Of a stretch of 64,000 bases of DNA, positions 26,963 to 36,291 are shown in pieces (position 1 is the first letter of the stretch; every line of letters begins with the position of its first letter). The notes under the pieces are model-generated. The model saw only the letters and a program-made list of their open reading frames with translations. It did not search any database and had not been told where the DNA came from. The stretch lies in NCBI RefSeq assembly GCF_029892285.1, contig NZ_JARXVM010000003.1, positions 62,001-126,000 of the forward strand, read 5' to 3'. The DNA is from Rhizobium sp. SG_E_25_P2. Lineage in GTDB: Bacteria; Pseudomonadota; Alphaproteobacteria; Rhizobiales; Rhizobiaceae. The position numbers were made by a program, and so were the translations under genes.

Positions 26963-27892
26963 ATGACAACGGGAGCATCGCCAGCCAATGCCGTTCTCTC
27001 CCAGCCAGATTTTTCTCTGCGTCGCCGCGATGGTCTGGGCTGCGCCTCCGACAAGCTCGGGACAGATGTCGAGTTTGAACGCGGTGGCCTGACGCTCTAT
27101 CGGAAAGGCGTGGGGCATGACGGCGTCTCCGAAGTGTTTACTCCAGCCTCCGGTCGCGGCGCGCTGATTGGTTTGTCGCTGAACAAAGGGCATAGCCGAA
27201 GGATCTTCAGGGGTCGGTCGTCGCAGGCCTTTGGCTTCGCTCCCTCGTCGCTCTATCTCCGCAATTTCGGCGATGATTACCGCGCTGAACTGAATGGCCC
27301 CTTTGATTTCCTGCTTTTGGAATTGTCGACGGACTTCCTTCAGCAAACTGCGTTGGAAAACGGTTTGAGCCTAGGCGGCGGTTTCACGCCTTTCGCCGGC
27401 GAAGACGACCAAGTCCTGTCCAATCTGATGCGGGCGTTTGCGCCTACTCTCGCGCGGCCGCAAGAAGCGAGCGGTCTGTTCGTCGACCAGTTGTCAATGG
27501 CGATCGGTCTGCATCTTCTCTATGCGCATGGACGGGCCGTCGCAGCGCCCGCGTTGTCGCGTATGCCGGCTTTGGCGCGGTGGCAGGAACAACGCGCCAA
27601 GGACATCATGGAGGCCCGGCTGTCGAGCGATGTCTCTGTTGCCGAGATTGCTGAAGCCTGTTCATTGTCGCGCGGCTATTTTATTCGCGCCTTCCGCGCC
27701 GCCACCGGAATGACGCCGCATCGGTGGCTCATGCAGCGTCGTGTTCAAGAGGCGCGGAAAATGATCGAGGAAAGCGGCCGGCCGCTGGCGGAGATCGCTG
27801 CTGCCTGCGGTTTCAGCGACCAGTCGCATCTCACCCGGCATTTCACCCAGATCGTCGGCGTGCCGCCGGGCAGGCTGCGGCGCTTGCGATAG
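26963..27892 (+). CDS. AraC-family transcriptional regulator
   Basis: A 309-residue AraC regulator. The N-terminal sensor part (about 1-200) is followed by two helix-turn-helix motifs: SVAEIAEACSLSRGYFIRAF and LAEIAAACGFSDQSHLTRHF, the classic AraC C-terminal signature. The start is ambiguous. The ATG at 26963 has a distant GGAG; a GTG at 26885 would lengthen the protein by 26 residues. It diverges from the isochorismatase-led operon and probably controls it. Confidence 0.8.
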   Translation: MTTGASPANAVLSQPDFSLRRRDGLGCASDKLGTDVEFERGGLTLYRKGVGHDGVSEVFTPASGRGALIGLSLNKGHSRRIFRGRSSQAFGFAPSSLYLRNFGDDYRAELNGPFDFLLLELSTDFLQQTALENGLSLGGGFTPFAGEDDQVLSNLMRAFAPTLARPQEASGLFVDQLSMAIGLHLLYAHGRAVAAPALSRMPALARWQEQRAKDIMEARLSSDVSVAEIAEACSLSRGYFIRAFRAATGMTPHRWLMQRRVQEARKMIEESGRPLAEIAAACGFSDQSHLTRHFTQIVGVPPGRLRRLR

Positions 27893-27999
27893 ATCTCGCA
27901 CTTGTTGAATTTTGCAAATCTTTACGGCGCTTAACTCGCTTCGGTAGAGCGGTCTCCATAATTTCCAGACATGGAATTTTCTGGAAAAAGGAGGCGCCC

Positions 28000-28548
28000 G
28001 TGCCATTCGTTGCCAACTCCGCTCGTCCAGCCCTTCCGTCTGCGGGAAGCGCCAATGCAGACATGGTCAGCGCCTTGCTGAAACTGCTCGACGAGGTGGA
28101 ACTCGCCTTTGAGCGCGATCCGCTCAGGGCGCGCCGTTGCGTTGCGCACGCCCAGGAGATTCTTGCCGGCTGCGCGCCGCGGAAAACCGCATCTGCGCCC
28201 CAGCCGGACCGCCCGTTGACCAACTGGCAGCGCCGCCGGGTGCTTGACCATGTCGCCGCTCATCTCGATGGTCCGCTGAGTGCGGATGCGATGGCGCGTT
28301 CGGCAGGATTGAGTGTCAGCCACTTCACCCGCGCTTTCCGCGCCACATTCGGCACGACGCCTTATGCCTATGTTCTCAAGGAGAGAATGGAGCGCGCCAA
28401 GCACATGCTCAGCCAAGGCGTCGAGAGCTTTTCGCAAGTCGCGCTCGCCTGCGGGTTCTCCGACCAAGCGCATTTCTGCAAATTGTTCAAGCGCATGAAC
28501 GGCGTTACGCCGACGGCTTGGCTCCGCCTTCAGGCGGACGCCGCTTGA
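28000..28548 (+). CDS. Short AraC-family regulator
   Basis: A 182-residue protein with a short N-terminal helical region (about 1-70) and a full AraC DNA-binding domain: DAMARSAGLSVSHFTRAFRA and FSQVALACGFSDQAHFCKLF, ending GVTPTAWLR. It lacks a large ligand-binding domain, so it may be controlled by level or by partners. The GTG at 28000 is chosen because a strong AAAAAGGAGG site lies about 5 nt upstream. Its last 44 bases overlap the 3' end of the convergent GntR gene. Confidence 0.8.
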   Translation: MPFVANSARPALPSAGSANADMVSALLKLLDEVELAFERDPLRARRCVAHAQEILAGCAPRKTASAPQPDRPLTNWQRRRVLDHVAAHLDGPLSADAMARSAGLSVSHFTRAFRATFGTTPYAYVLKERMERAKHMLSQGVESFSQVALACGFSDQAHFCKLFKRMNGVTPTAWLRLQADAA

Positions 28549-29239
28549 GTGGGCTCAACGGACCTTCGATTTTGGAGTTGGCCATATCGAGAAGGCGTTG
28601 ACGTCCCACATGGCCGGCGCCGTCCTGGATGTCTGCGGTGATGGCGTCTCTCAGTGCGGCGGCGTCACGTCGCTTGATTGCTTCGATCGCCTCCATATGC
28701 CGGTCGACCTGATAGCTCTGTTCGAGATGGGCGACGGCCTCGCGCATGAAAGGGCCCATGCGCAGCCAGACAGATTCAATCAGCGGCAAGAGCACGAATG
28801 AAGGCCTGACCTCATATATGCAGCGATGGAAGGCAAAATTGCGCTCGAGGCCGAGTTCGATGTCGCCGGCCTGATAGGCTTGGTCGATCATGGCGTCGAG
28901 AAGCATCAGCCGCTCGATCCTGATATAGTCGATGAAATGTATGGACCGCTCGGCAGCGACTGTTTCCAGCGCGATCCGGGTGGCGATGAGTTCATCAAAT
29001 CTTTCGGGACCGATATCGGGCACGCGCACCCGCCGGTTGTCGAGATATTCGAGCGCGCCGTCGGCAATCAACTGATCGAGCGCGCCGCGCACCGGCATGG
29101 TGCTGACGCCGAGGCTTTCCGACAATCCCGAAATGGTGACCGGCAAACCGGGCGCAAAGCGACCCGACATGATCGCGCGGCTGAGCGAGCGATAGACCCA
29201 CTTCTTGGTGGATTCGCCCTTCTGTTTCGGTTCGCTCAT
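28505..29239 (-). CDS. GntR-family (FadR/FCD) regulator
   Basis: A 244-residue GntR repressor. The winged helix contains VYRSLSRAIMSGRFAPGLPV and LSESLGVSTMPVRGALDQL, and the C-terminal all-helical FCD-type domain has ERNFAFHRCIYE and RHMEAIEAIKRRDAAALRDAI. The start at 29239 gives a typical family length; an upstream ATG at 29263 is also possible. It diverges from puuA, and two perfect palindromes in the shared intergenic region are plausible operators, so it probably represses the polyamine genes. Confidence 0.85.
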   Translation of the reverse strand: MSEPKQKGESTKKWVYRSLSRAIMSGRFAPGLPVTISGLSESLGVSTMPVRGALDQLIADGALEYLDNRRVRVPDIGPERFDELIATRIALETVAAERSIHFIDYIRIERLMLLDAMIDQAYQAGDIELGLERNFAFHRCIYEVRPSFVLLPLIESVWLRMGPFMREAVAHLEQSYQVDRHMEAIEAIKRRDAAALRDAITADIQDGAGHVGRQRLLDMANSKIEGPLSPLKRRPPEGGAKPSA

Positions 29240-29607
29240 GACCGCGATCTGCCTTGCGTCCATCAACCAGACCCTGCCCTTCCCGTCAAAGCCCTCGATA
29301 CTTTTGTGTTTCGGTGGCCAAATCCGCCTTAGCACAGCGAAAACCGCTTTGCAGGCAATTTTGCGGATTTACAAATATGATCATATCAAATAAAAATATG
29401 ATCATATTACGAGGCCGATGATCAAATTCGGCAGAGGAGTCGTCGATGCGTCTTTGCATGAAGATCGATGAAGGGCCGCTGGCCGGTTTCTGAACCGCAT
29501 CCTGCGCCGACGCAGAGTCAGCGCAAAAATTCCAATGAATTGAGTTTTGGACCTGCTGGCCAGGCGCAGGCGCGTCGCCGTTGCGGTGTCCGGAAATATG
29601 GTGACGC
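29240..29607. other. Divergent control region between gntR and puuA
   Basis: 368 bases with no gene. The segment 29366-29410 is very AT-rich and holds two identical palindromes, and a small CTGCG/CGCAG hairpin lies at 29502-29515. The rest shows no further structure that I can support. Confidence 0.6.
29375..29407. promoter_or_regulatory. Twin palindromic operators, probable GntR sites
   Basis: Two copies of the perfect 12-bp palindrome ATATGATCATAT lie at 29375-29386 and 29396-29407. They are 21 bp centre to centre, so both fall on the same helix face. They sit between the GntR gene and puuA, where a dimeric GntR/FCD protein would bind cooperatively. Confidence 0.6.
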
Positions 29608-30966
29608 ATGATCGAAGAACAGGAAGCGCGCGATTTCCTCGACAAAAACCCCGATATCGAAGTGCTGGAAGCCTTCGTCATCGATGTGAACGGTGTGCCC
29701 AGAGGCAAATGGATTCCGCGCGAACGCGCCGTGGAAGTGTTGGTCAAGGGAATGGCGATGCCGCGCTCGGTCTATGCGCTGGATATCTGGGGCCGCGACG
29801 TCAATGAAGCCGGTCTGGCCGAAGGCACCGGCGATCCCGACGGCATCTGCCGCGCCGTGCCAGGCACGCTCGCCCGCGTCGGCTGGTTGAAGCGACCGAC
29901 CGCCCAGGTGATGCTCAGCATGCAAAACACCGCCGGTGAGCCGTTCCACGCCGATCCGCGACAGGTGTTGAAAAACGTGCTGGCCCGTTTCGAGCGCATG
30001 AAGCTGCGGCCCGTCGTGGCGACCGAACTTGAATTCTATCTCATCGATCCCGTTCGCTCGGCGCTCGATCCGGTGCGCCCGCCCAATACCCGCGAAGGCC
30101 GCTGGCATACGGGCCAGACCCAGGTTCTGTCGATCGCCGAATTGCAGGATTTCGAGGACGTCTTCAGCGAAATCGCGGCCGTCTGCCGCGAGCAGGGCGT
30201 GCCCGCCGACACCACACTGCGCGAAAACGGTCCTGGCCAGTATGAGATCAACCTCAACCATCTGCCAGACGCCATGCGCGCCGCCGACAACGCGGTGCTG
30301 CTCAAGCGCATCGTCAAGGGCGTGGCGCGCAAGAACGGGCTCGACGCGACCTTCATGGCCAAGCCCTACGGCACCCAGGCCGGCAGCGGCATGCATGTGC
30401 ATTTCTCGATGATCGACGATCAGGGCATGAACATCTATGCCGATGAGAACGGCCCGTCGCAGGCGCTGATGCATTCGGTCGGCGGCCTGTTGAAATACAT
30501 GCAGGAAAGCACGGCGATTTTCGCGCCGCACGCCAACTCCTTCCGCCGGTTGACGCCCAGCGAACATGCGCCGACCTATGCCTCCTGGGGTCTCGACAAC
30601 AGGTCTGCCGCCGTGCGCGTCATCACCGCTGGCCGTTCCGCAACTCGCATCGAGCATCGCGTCGCCGGCGCCGACACCAATCCCTATCTCGTTCTCGCGA
30701 TGATCCTGCAGGCGGCCTATATGGGCATGATCGAGCGCGTCGATCCGGGCGGGCCGGTGACCGGCGACTATCATTCCCCCGATCTCGAGCCATTGGAGCG
30801 CAGCTGGCACGCCGCCGTGCAGAGCTTCTCGGATTCCGGCTTCGCCTTTGCCGCTTTCGGCCCCGAGTTCCGTCAGCTTTACGCCGCCTGCAAGCGACAG
30901 GAATTGCAGGAATTCGCCCTCAGAGTCACCGACGTCGAATATGACGCTTACATCAGGACGGCTTGA
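29608..30966 (+). CDS. puuA: Gamma-glutamylpolyamine synthetase (PuuA type, glutamine-synthetase fold)
   Basis: A 452-residue glutamine-synthetase-family ligase that couples glutamate to putrescine or another amine using ATP, the first step of the Puu pathway. It carries the GS signatures: VVATELEFYLID, ENGPGQYEINLNH, AKPYGTQAGSGMHVHFSM and NRSAAVRV with EHRVAGADTNPYLV. The N-terminal RGKWIPRERA and MPRSVYALDI and the C-terminal YAACKRQELQEF match PuuA rather than housekeeping GlnA. The next gene, puuB, starts immediately after the stop, and a GntR regulator diverges. The exact amine is inferred from the neighbouring polyamine importer and agmatine deiminase. Confidence 0.85.
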   Translation: MIEEQEARDFLDKNPDIEVLEAFVIDVNGVPRGKWIPRERAVEVLVKGMAMPRSVYALDIWGRDVNEAGLAEGTGDPDGICRAVPGTLARVGWLKRPTAQVMLSMQNTAGEPFHADPRQVLKNVLARFERMKLRPVVATELEFYLIDPVRSALDPVRPPNTREGRWHTGQTQVLSIAELQDFEDVFSEIAAVCREQGVPADTTLRENGPGQYEINLNHLPDAMRAADNAVLLKRIVKGVARKNGLDATFMAKPYGTQAGSGMHVHFSMIDDQGMNIYADENGPSQALMHSVGGLLKYMQESTAIFAPHANSFRRLTPSEHAPTYASWGLDNRSAAVRVITAGRSATRIEHRVAGADTNPYLVLAMILQAAYMGMIERVDPGGPVTGDYHSPDLEPLERSWHAAVQSFSDSGFAFAAFGPEFRQLYAACKRQELQEFALRVTDVEYDAYIRTA

Positions 30967-32271
30967 ATGACCCTCTCGACAGCACAACAGAATCCCGGCC
31001 ACGTCGCGTCCTGGTATGCCGCGACCGCAAACGACAAGACGATCCGCCCCATCCTTGAAGGGACGTTGGAAGCCGATGTCTGCATCATCGGCGCCGGCTT
31101 CACCGGCGTATCCGCCGCGCTCGAACTGGCCGAAAAGGGCTTCAGCGTCGTCGTTCTCGAAGGCGAACGCATCGGCTTCGGCGCCTCGGGCCGCAATGGC
31201 GGCCAGATCGTCAACGGTTATAGCCGCGATTTCGAGACTATCGAGGGACGCTTCGGCCCCGAGATCGCCCGCAAGCTTGCTTCCATGTCCCGCGAAGGCG
31301 GCGACATCATCCGCGGCCGCGTGACAAAACACGGCATTGAATGCGATCTCCGTGAAGGCGGCTTTTTTGCCGCCTTCACGGCCAAGCAGATCCGCGAGTT
31401 CGAAACCGTCAAGAAAAGCTGCGAGAGCTACGGCATCAGCGGAATGGAAATGGTGTCCAAGGCGGATGTCGGACGCTATGTCTCAAGTGAGCGCTATGTC
31501 GGCGGCATGATCGACACGCGCGGCGGACACATCCACCCGCTGAACTTGGTTCTGGGCGAAGCCCGCGCCGCAGAAAGTTTCGGCGCCCGGATTTTTGAGA
31601 ATTCCCGCGCCGTCAGCGTGGACATCAGCGGCAAACGCGCGGTGGTCAAGACAGCCAAGGGACGCGTCGAATCCCGCTATCTCCTAGTCTGCGGCAATGC
31701 CTATCTCGGCAATCTCCTGCCCAAGATCACCGAGCGCATGATGCCGGTGTCGAGCCAGGTCATGGTCACGGAAAAGCTCGATCCCGCGCTTCTCAACCGC
31801 CTTCTTCCGGCCGATTATTGTGTTGAGGACGCCAATTACGTGCTGGATTACTACCGGCGCACCAGCGACAACCGCCTGCTCTATGGCGGCGGCATCGGCT
31901 ATGGCGGTCAGGACCCGGCCAATCTCACCGGCATCATCCGCCCCAACATGATCAAGACCTTCCCGGAACTCGCCAACACGCGCATCGACTATGCCTGGAG
32001 CGGCAACTTTGCGCTGACGCTGACGCGCATTCCGCATGTCGGCCGGCTCTCGGACACCGTTTACTTCTCGCACGGCGACAGCGGCCATGGCGTCACCACC
32101 ACGCATCTGCTCGGCAAGATCCTCGGCGAAGCGGTGGCGGGCCACGCGGAGCGTTTCGATGTCTGGTCGTCGCTGCCGAGCCTGCCTTTCCCCGGCGGTC
32201 GCGCTTTCCGCGTGCCGCTGACGGCGATCGGCGCATGGTGGTACGGACTTCGCGACCGGCTGGGCGTGTGA
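30967..32271 (+). CDS. puuB: Gamma-glutamylputrescine oxidoreductase (FAD, PuuB type)
   Basis: A 434-residue FAD-dependent oxidase of the DAO family. The Rossmann motif is at CIIGAGFTGVSAALELAEKG, followed by RIGFGASGRNGGQIVNGYSR and GGHIHPLNLVLGEARAAE, blocks characteristic of PuuB. The C-terminus RVPLTAIGAWWYGLRDRLGV is also very PuuB-like. It oxidises the gamma-glutamyl amine to an aldehyde with H2O2 release. It directly abuts puuA (TGA then ATG) and is followed after 4 nt by the amidotransferase gene, forming one operon. Confidence 0.9.
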   Translation: MTLSTAQQNPGHVASWYAATANDKTIRPILEGTLEADVCIIGAGFTGVSAALELAEKGFSVVVLEGERIGFGASGRNGGQIVNGYSRDFETIEGRFGPEIARKLASMSREGGDIIRGRVTKHGIECDLREGGFFAAFTAKQIREFETVKKSCESYGISGMEMVSKADVGRYVSSERYVGGMIDTRGGHIHPLNLVLGEARAAESFGARIFENSRAVSVDISGKRAVVKTAKGRVESRYLLVCGNAYLGNLLPKITERMMPVSSQVMVTEKLDPALLNRLLPADYCVEDANYVLDYYRRTSDNRLLYGGGIGYGGQDPANLTGIIRPNMIKTFPELANTRIDYAWSGNFALTLTRIPHVGRLSDTVYFSHGDSGHGVTTTHLLGKILGEAVAGHAERFDVWSSLPSLPFPGGRAFRVPLTAIGAWWYGLRDRLGV

Positions 32272-32275
32272 CGCT

Positions 32276-32968
32276 ATGCGGATCGGCATTCTCCAGACCG
32301 GGCATGCGCCGGATGAACTGAGGTCCGACTTCGGCGACTACGATCTCTTCTTCCGGCGTCTGCTGGGGGAAGAGACCTTCGACTACGCGGTCTATACCGT
32401 CGTCGATGACGTTTTCCCCGAAAGCGCCGAGAGCGCCGATGGTTGGCTGATCACCGGTTCGCGCTTTTCCGTCAATGACGAAGATCCTTGGGTGGGCAGG
32501 CTTGTGTCGCTGATCCGCGAGATCAGGGCATCGGGCAGGCCGATGGTCGGAATTTGCTTTGGCCATCAGGCGATCGCCAAGGCGCTCGGCGGCGAGGTCG
32601 GGGCCAATCCCGATGGCTGGGTCGCCGGCGCGAGCGTCTATCAGGGGCGCGATGGCCAGGACGATCGCACTCTGCTCGCCTGGCACAAGGAACAAGTCTT
32701 GAAACTGCCTGACGACGCCGAAATCCTGGCCGGTTCGGAAGCCTGTCCCTTCGCGATCTTGCGCTATGGCGATGCCGCCCTTACCTATCAGGCGCACCCG
32801 GAATTCACTGCGGACTTTATCCGGGGGCTCGTCGCCACACGCGGCCAGGCCCTTTCGGACGACATCAAGATCCGAGCCAGCGCCGCTGACGACGCGGAGA
32901 TCGCCCGCGCCCGGACCAGCGCCGAAATCACGGCGTTCCTGAAGGCAGGTCGATCTCCGGCGACCTAA
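32276..32968 (+). CDS. Class I glutamine amidotransferase-like protein
   Basis: A 230-residue stand-alone class I amidotransferase domain. The catalytic nucleophile is Cys94 in [10 protein letters not shown], with the His-Glu dyad His174/Glu176 in YQAHPEF. It resembles GMP-synthase-type GATase proteins more than the longer PuuD peptidases. Its position after puuA-puuB suggests it hydrolyses the gamma-glutamyl bond, the role of PuuD. That role is inference from context. A strong terminator follows the gene. Confidence 0.75.
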   Translation: MRIGILQTGHAPDELRSDFGDYDLFFRRLLGEETFDYAVYTVVDDVFPESAESADGWLITGSRFSVNDEDPWVGRLVSLIREIRASGRPMVGICFGHQAIAKALGGEVGANPDGWVAGASVYQGRDGQDDRTLLAWHKEQVLKLPDDAEILAGSEACPFAILRYGDAALTYQAHPEFTADFIRGLVATRGQALSDDIKIRASAADDAEIARARTSAEITAFLKAGRSPAT

Positions 32969-32978
32969 AAACTCTCTC

Positions 32979-33007
32979 GCGTCCGCGCCTCCCGGCGGAC
33001 GCTTTTT
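32979..33007 (+). terminator. Rho-independent terminator
   Basis: An 8-bp GC stem (GCGTCCGC / GCGGACGC) with an 8-base loop is followed directly by TTTTT. It lies between the amidotransferase and aldehyde dehydrogenase genes and separates puuAB-GATase from the dehydrogenase, at least partly. Confidence 0.8.
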
Positions 33008-33051
33008 ACGTGATTGCTCTGGCGTCGCGTTCAATGAAAAAGGAGCAGAAC

Positions 33052-34488
33052 ATGCACCACTATCCCGACGTCAAGCTCTTCATCGACGGCGAATGGCGCG
33101 ATGCGCTTGCTGGTGAAATCATCCCGGTGATCGATCCCGCGACCGAAGAAACGATCGGCAAAATCGCCCATGCCCGCCGCGCCGACCTCGATCTGGCGCT
33201 CGCCGCAGCCGACAAGGGGTTTCGCCACTGGCGTGATGTGTCCGCTTACGATCGCTCTAAGGTCATGCGCAAGGCCGCCGAGCTGCTGCGCGAGCGGGCG
33301 GATCAGATCGCCTATATGATGACCCGCGAACAGGGCAAGCCGCTCGCCCAGTCGAAAGGCGAAATCCTCGCCGGCGCCGATGTCATCGACTGGTTCGCCG
33401 AGGAAGCGCGCCGCACCTATGGCCAGATCATCCCGGCCCGTTCCGGCCGCGTCTCACAGATGGCGATCAAGGTTCCGGTCGGCCCCGTGGCGGCGTTCAC
33501 GCCCTGGAATTTCCCGATCAACCAGGTGGTCCGCAAGCTCTCGGCTGCGGTTGCCACAGGTTGCTCGATCATCGTGAAGGCGCCCGAGGAAACGCCGGCC
33601 TCGCCTGCCGAACTGATCCGCGCCTTTGCCGATGCCGGCATGCCGGCAGGCGTCATCAACCTCGTTTATGGAACGCCCGCCGAAATCTCCGAATATCTGA
33701 CGGCGCATCCGGTGATCCGCAAGATCTCGTTTACGGGTTCCACACCGGTCGGAAAGCAGCTTGCGGCGCTGGCCGGCAGCCATATGAAACGGGCGACGAT
33801 GGAGCTCGGCGGTCATGCGCCGGTGCTGGTGTTCGACGACGCCGACATCGACAAGGCGATTGCGGTTTTGGCGCCCTCGAAATTCCGCAATGCCGGCCAG
33901 ATCTGCGTCGCGCCGACCCGTTTCCTGGTGCAGGACGATGTGGCTGACCAGTTCCTCGATGGTTTCGCCGAAGCCGCCCGAAAGATCGTGGTGGGCAATG
34001 GACTTGATCCGGATTCCGGCATGGGTCCGCTCGCCAATGAACGCCGCATTCCGGCGCTCGAAGGCTTCCTGCAGGATGCCGTCGCCCAAGGCGGGCGCAT
34101 CGTTGCGGGCGGCAAGCGCATCGGCAACAAGGGTTATTTCTTCGAGCCGACCGTCATCGCCGACGTTCCGACCACGGCGCGGGTCATGAATGAAGAACCC
34201 TTCGGACCGCTGGCGATCGTCAACCGCTTTTCGAGCTTCGACGACGCAGTGATCGAGGCCAACCGTCTGCCCTATGGTCTGGCCGCCTACGCCTTCACGC
34301 GCTCTGCCGAGACCGCGCATGCGCTTGCGACCCAGGTTGAAGCCGGGATGTTGACCATCAATCACAATGGTCTGGCGCTTCCCGAAGTGCCGTTCGGCGG
34401 CATCAAGGATTCCGGTTACGGCACCGAGGGCGGTTCGGAGGCGACAGAGGCCTATCTTGAAACCCGTTTCGTGACCCAGATGAACTGA
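33052..34488 (+). CDS. NAD(P)-dependent aldehyde dehydrogenase (GabD/PuuC-like)
   Basis: A 478-residue aldehyde dehydrogenase. The motif PWNFP is at 151-155, the nucleotide-site FTGS at 227-230, the general base is Glu251 (MELGGHAP) and the nucleophile is Cys285 (GQICVAP). The overall sequence is closest in feel to succinate-semialdehyde dehydrogenases. In this locus it would oxidise the aldehyde made by PuuB, or succinic semialdehyde later in the pathway. The ATG at 33052 follows an AAAAAGGAGC ribosome site. A terminator precedes it, so it may have its own promoter or depend on readthrough. Confidence 0.85.
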   Translation: MHHYPDVKLFIDGEWRDALAGEIIPVIDPATEETIGKIAHARRADLDLALAAADKGFRHWRDVSAYDRSKVMRKAAELLRERADQIAYMMTREQGKPLAQSKGEILAGADVIDWFAEEARRTYGQIIPARSGRVSQMAIKVPVGPVAAFTPWNFPINQVVRKLSAAVATGCSIIVKAPEETPASPAELIRAFADAGMPAGVINLVYGTPAEISEYLTAHPVIRKISFTGSTPVGKQLAALAGSHMKRATMELGGHAPVLVFDDADIDKAIAVLAPSKFRNAGQICVAPTRFLVQDDVADQFLDGFAEAARKIVVGNGLDPDSGMGPLANERRIPALEGFLQDAVAQGGRIVAGGKRIGNKGYFFEPTVIADVPTTARVMNEEPFGPLAIVNRFSSFDDAVIEANRLPYGLAAYAFTRSAETAHALATQVEAGMLTINHNGLALPEVPFGGIKDSGYGTEGGSEATEAYLETRFVTQMN

Positions 34489-34499
34489 CCTAAAAAGCC

Positions 34500-34540
34500 A
34501 AGAGGCCGAACCGGCAATGCCCGGTTCGGCCTCTTCTTGT
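34500..34540. terminator. Bidirectional terminator between convergent genes
   Basis: A perfect 15-bp stem (arms 34500-34514 and 34521-34535) around the loop CAATGC, with a T-rich CTTGTTG on the plus side. It sits between the aldehyde dehydrogenase gene and the convergent amidase gene. Confidence 0.8.
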
Positions 34541-34561
34541 TGTGCATATCTGTGTCCGTTC

Positions 34562-36286
34562 TCAGAGTTTGGGCGTGCGCGGCGGCGGCGTCCTGCGCTG
34601 TCCGGTTTTCTCAAAACCCGCGGCCAGAGCCAGCAGCTTGGCGTCATCATAGGCGCGGCCGACGAAGGTCAGGCCCACCGGCATGCCCGTGTCAGGCATG
34701 GTTCCCATCGGCACGGTGACCGTGGGGATGCCCAGATGGCGGATGGCGAGATTGCCGTTGGCAACCCAGACGCCGTTGCGCCAGCCGAGATCGGCATGAA
34801 CAGGGTTCACATCCATATCGGCATGACCGATATCTGCGACAGCCGGAAAGACCACGGCGTCTAGGCCTAGGTCGTCCATCCAGACTTCCAGATCCTGACG
34901 CCGGGTCTCCTCCAGACCGCGCAGGCCCTCTTCGAGCGTCGGGATTTCTTCCAGCGAACGATAGGGTTTTTGGCGGGCGAGCGCCGGATAGTGCGAAATT
35001 TCGTCGGAAAAGCCGGTGTAGCGGTCGGGAAGCGCGCCCGCCGGGCGCGGGAAAATCCTTGCTCCGTCGACTTTGGTAAGACTGTCCAGCATGGGATCGC
35101 CATTCGCCTGCAGGAAATCCTCCCAGCCCCATGCGGAGAGATCGTGGATTTCGTAATGCAGGAACTCAGGGCTGACGAGACCGCGCGTAGCGATCGACGG
35201 CGCGCCCGGCCGGTCGGCCTCATAGTTGGTCACCATGGGGAAGTCGACCAAGATGACTTCTGCGCCTGCGGCTTCGAGATCGCGCTTGGCTTGCCGCCAG
35301 AGTTCGAGGACCGAGGCGCGGGTCTCGATCGGCTTGCCGGTCGAGCCGCCAATGCCGCCTTCTGGGTTGGAGCCTGCTTGCGGGTCCGCGTCGATATACA
35401 TGCGCGGCACGCCGAAGCGTTTGCCGGCCAAGGCCTGTCGAGCCGCCTGTCCGTCCGAGGGTGCGAGCGCCTGGTAGCTAGTCGGCCGCAGGGCTGAAGC
35501 GGCCGGCAGGGATATCCAGGGCTGGGCGCGCCAGAAGTCGCCCCGCGTTTCCGGATCGTCGGCGACGATGATGTCGAGCACTTCCAGCATGTCGGCCATG
35601 TCGCGCGTATGCGGCACGACGACATCCATGGTCGGCACCAAGGGCCAGTTGCCGCGCACGGAGATGACGCCGCGCGAGGGCGTATAGGCGCAAAGCGCGT
35701 TATAGGAGGCAGGCGCGCGGCCGCTCGACCAGGTTTCCTCCCCAAGGCCGAAGGCGGCGAAGGATGCGGTGGTGGCCGTACCCGAGCCGTTCGACGATCC
35801 CGAGCCGAAGGCGCTGGTCAGCCATTCCCGGTTATACGGGCTTTCGGCGCGTCCATAGACGCCGCGCTGCATGCCGCCATTGGCCATCGGCGGCATATTG
35901 GTGAGGCCGAGGCAGATGGCGCCGGCCGCCCGCAGGCGCTCGATGGTGAAGGCGTCGCGCTGGGCGACAAGATGTTCGAAGGCGGGGCTTCCGGCGGCGG
36001 CAGTCAGCCCGCGCACTAGATAGCTGTCCTTGGCGGTGTAGGGAATGCCGTCGAGCGGCGAGAGAACCTCGCCGCTCTTGCGGCGCGCGTCGGAGGCTTC
36101 CGCGTCCTTGAGCGCGTCCGGATTCATCACCACCATGGCGTTCAGCGCGGTTGCAGTCGCCGGGCCATCATAGGCCTGGATGCGCGCGAGATAGGCTTCG
36201 ACGAGCTCCACGCTCGTCGCCTCGCCGGACTCCAAAGCCGCGCGCAGTTCTGCGATCGATTTTTCAACGACGTCGAAGTGGCTCAT
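34562..36286 (-). CDS. Amidase-signature family amidase
   Basis: A 574-residue amidase. The catalytic Lys lies in the block PLDGIPYTAKDSYLV, and the glycine/serine-rich region around FGSGSSNGSGTATTASF supplies the cis-Ser and nucleophilic Ser of the Ser-cisSer-Lys triad. The protein is longer than the usual 450-510, with an insertion near residues 240-330. It starts 5 nt after the agmatine deiminase stop, so the two are co-transcribed. N-carbamoylputrescine, the deiminase product, is normally cleaved by a nitrilase-family AguB. No such gene is visible here, so this amidase is a candidate substitute; that is inference. Confidence 0.8.
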   Translation of the reverse strand: MSHFDVVEKSIAELRAALESGEATSVELVEAYLARIQAYDGPATATALNAMVVMNPDALKDAEASDARRKSGEVLSPLDGIPYTAKDSYLVRGLTAAAGSPAFEHLVAQRDAFTIERLRAAGAICLGLTNMPPMANGGMQRGVYGRAESPYNREWLTSAFGSGSSNGSGTATTASFAAFGLGEETWSSGRAPASYNALCAYTPSRGVISVRGNWPLVPTMDVVVPHTRDMADMLEVLDIIVADDPETRGDFWRAQPWISLPAASALRPTSYQALAPSDGQAARQALAGKRFGVPRMYIDADPQAGSNPEGGIGGSTGKPIETRASVLELWRQAKRDLEAAGAEVILVDFPMVTNYEADRPGAPSIATRGLVSPEFLHYEIHDLSAWGWEDFLQANGDPMLDSLTKVDGARIFPRPAGALPDRYTGFSDEISHYPALARQKPYRSLEEIPTLEEGLRGLEETRRQDLEVWMDDLGLDAVVFPAVADIGHADMDVNPVHADLGWRNGVWVANGNLAIRHLGIPTVTVPMGTMPDTGMPVGLTFVGRAYDDAKLLALAAGFEKTGQRRTPPPRTPKL

Positions 36287-36291
36287 GATGA

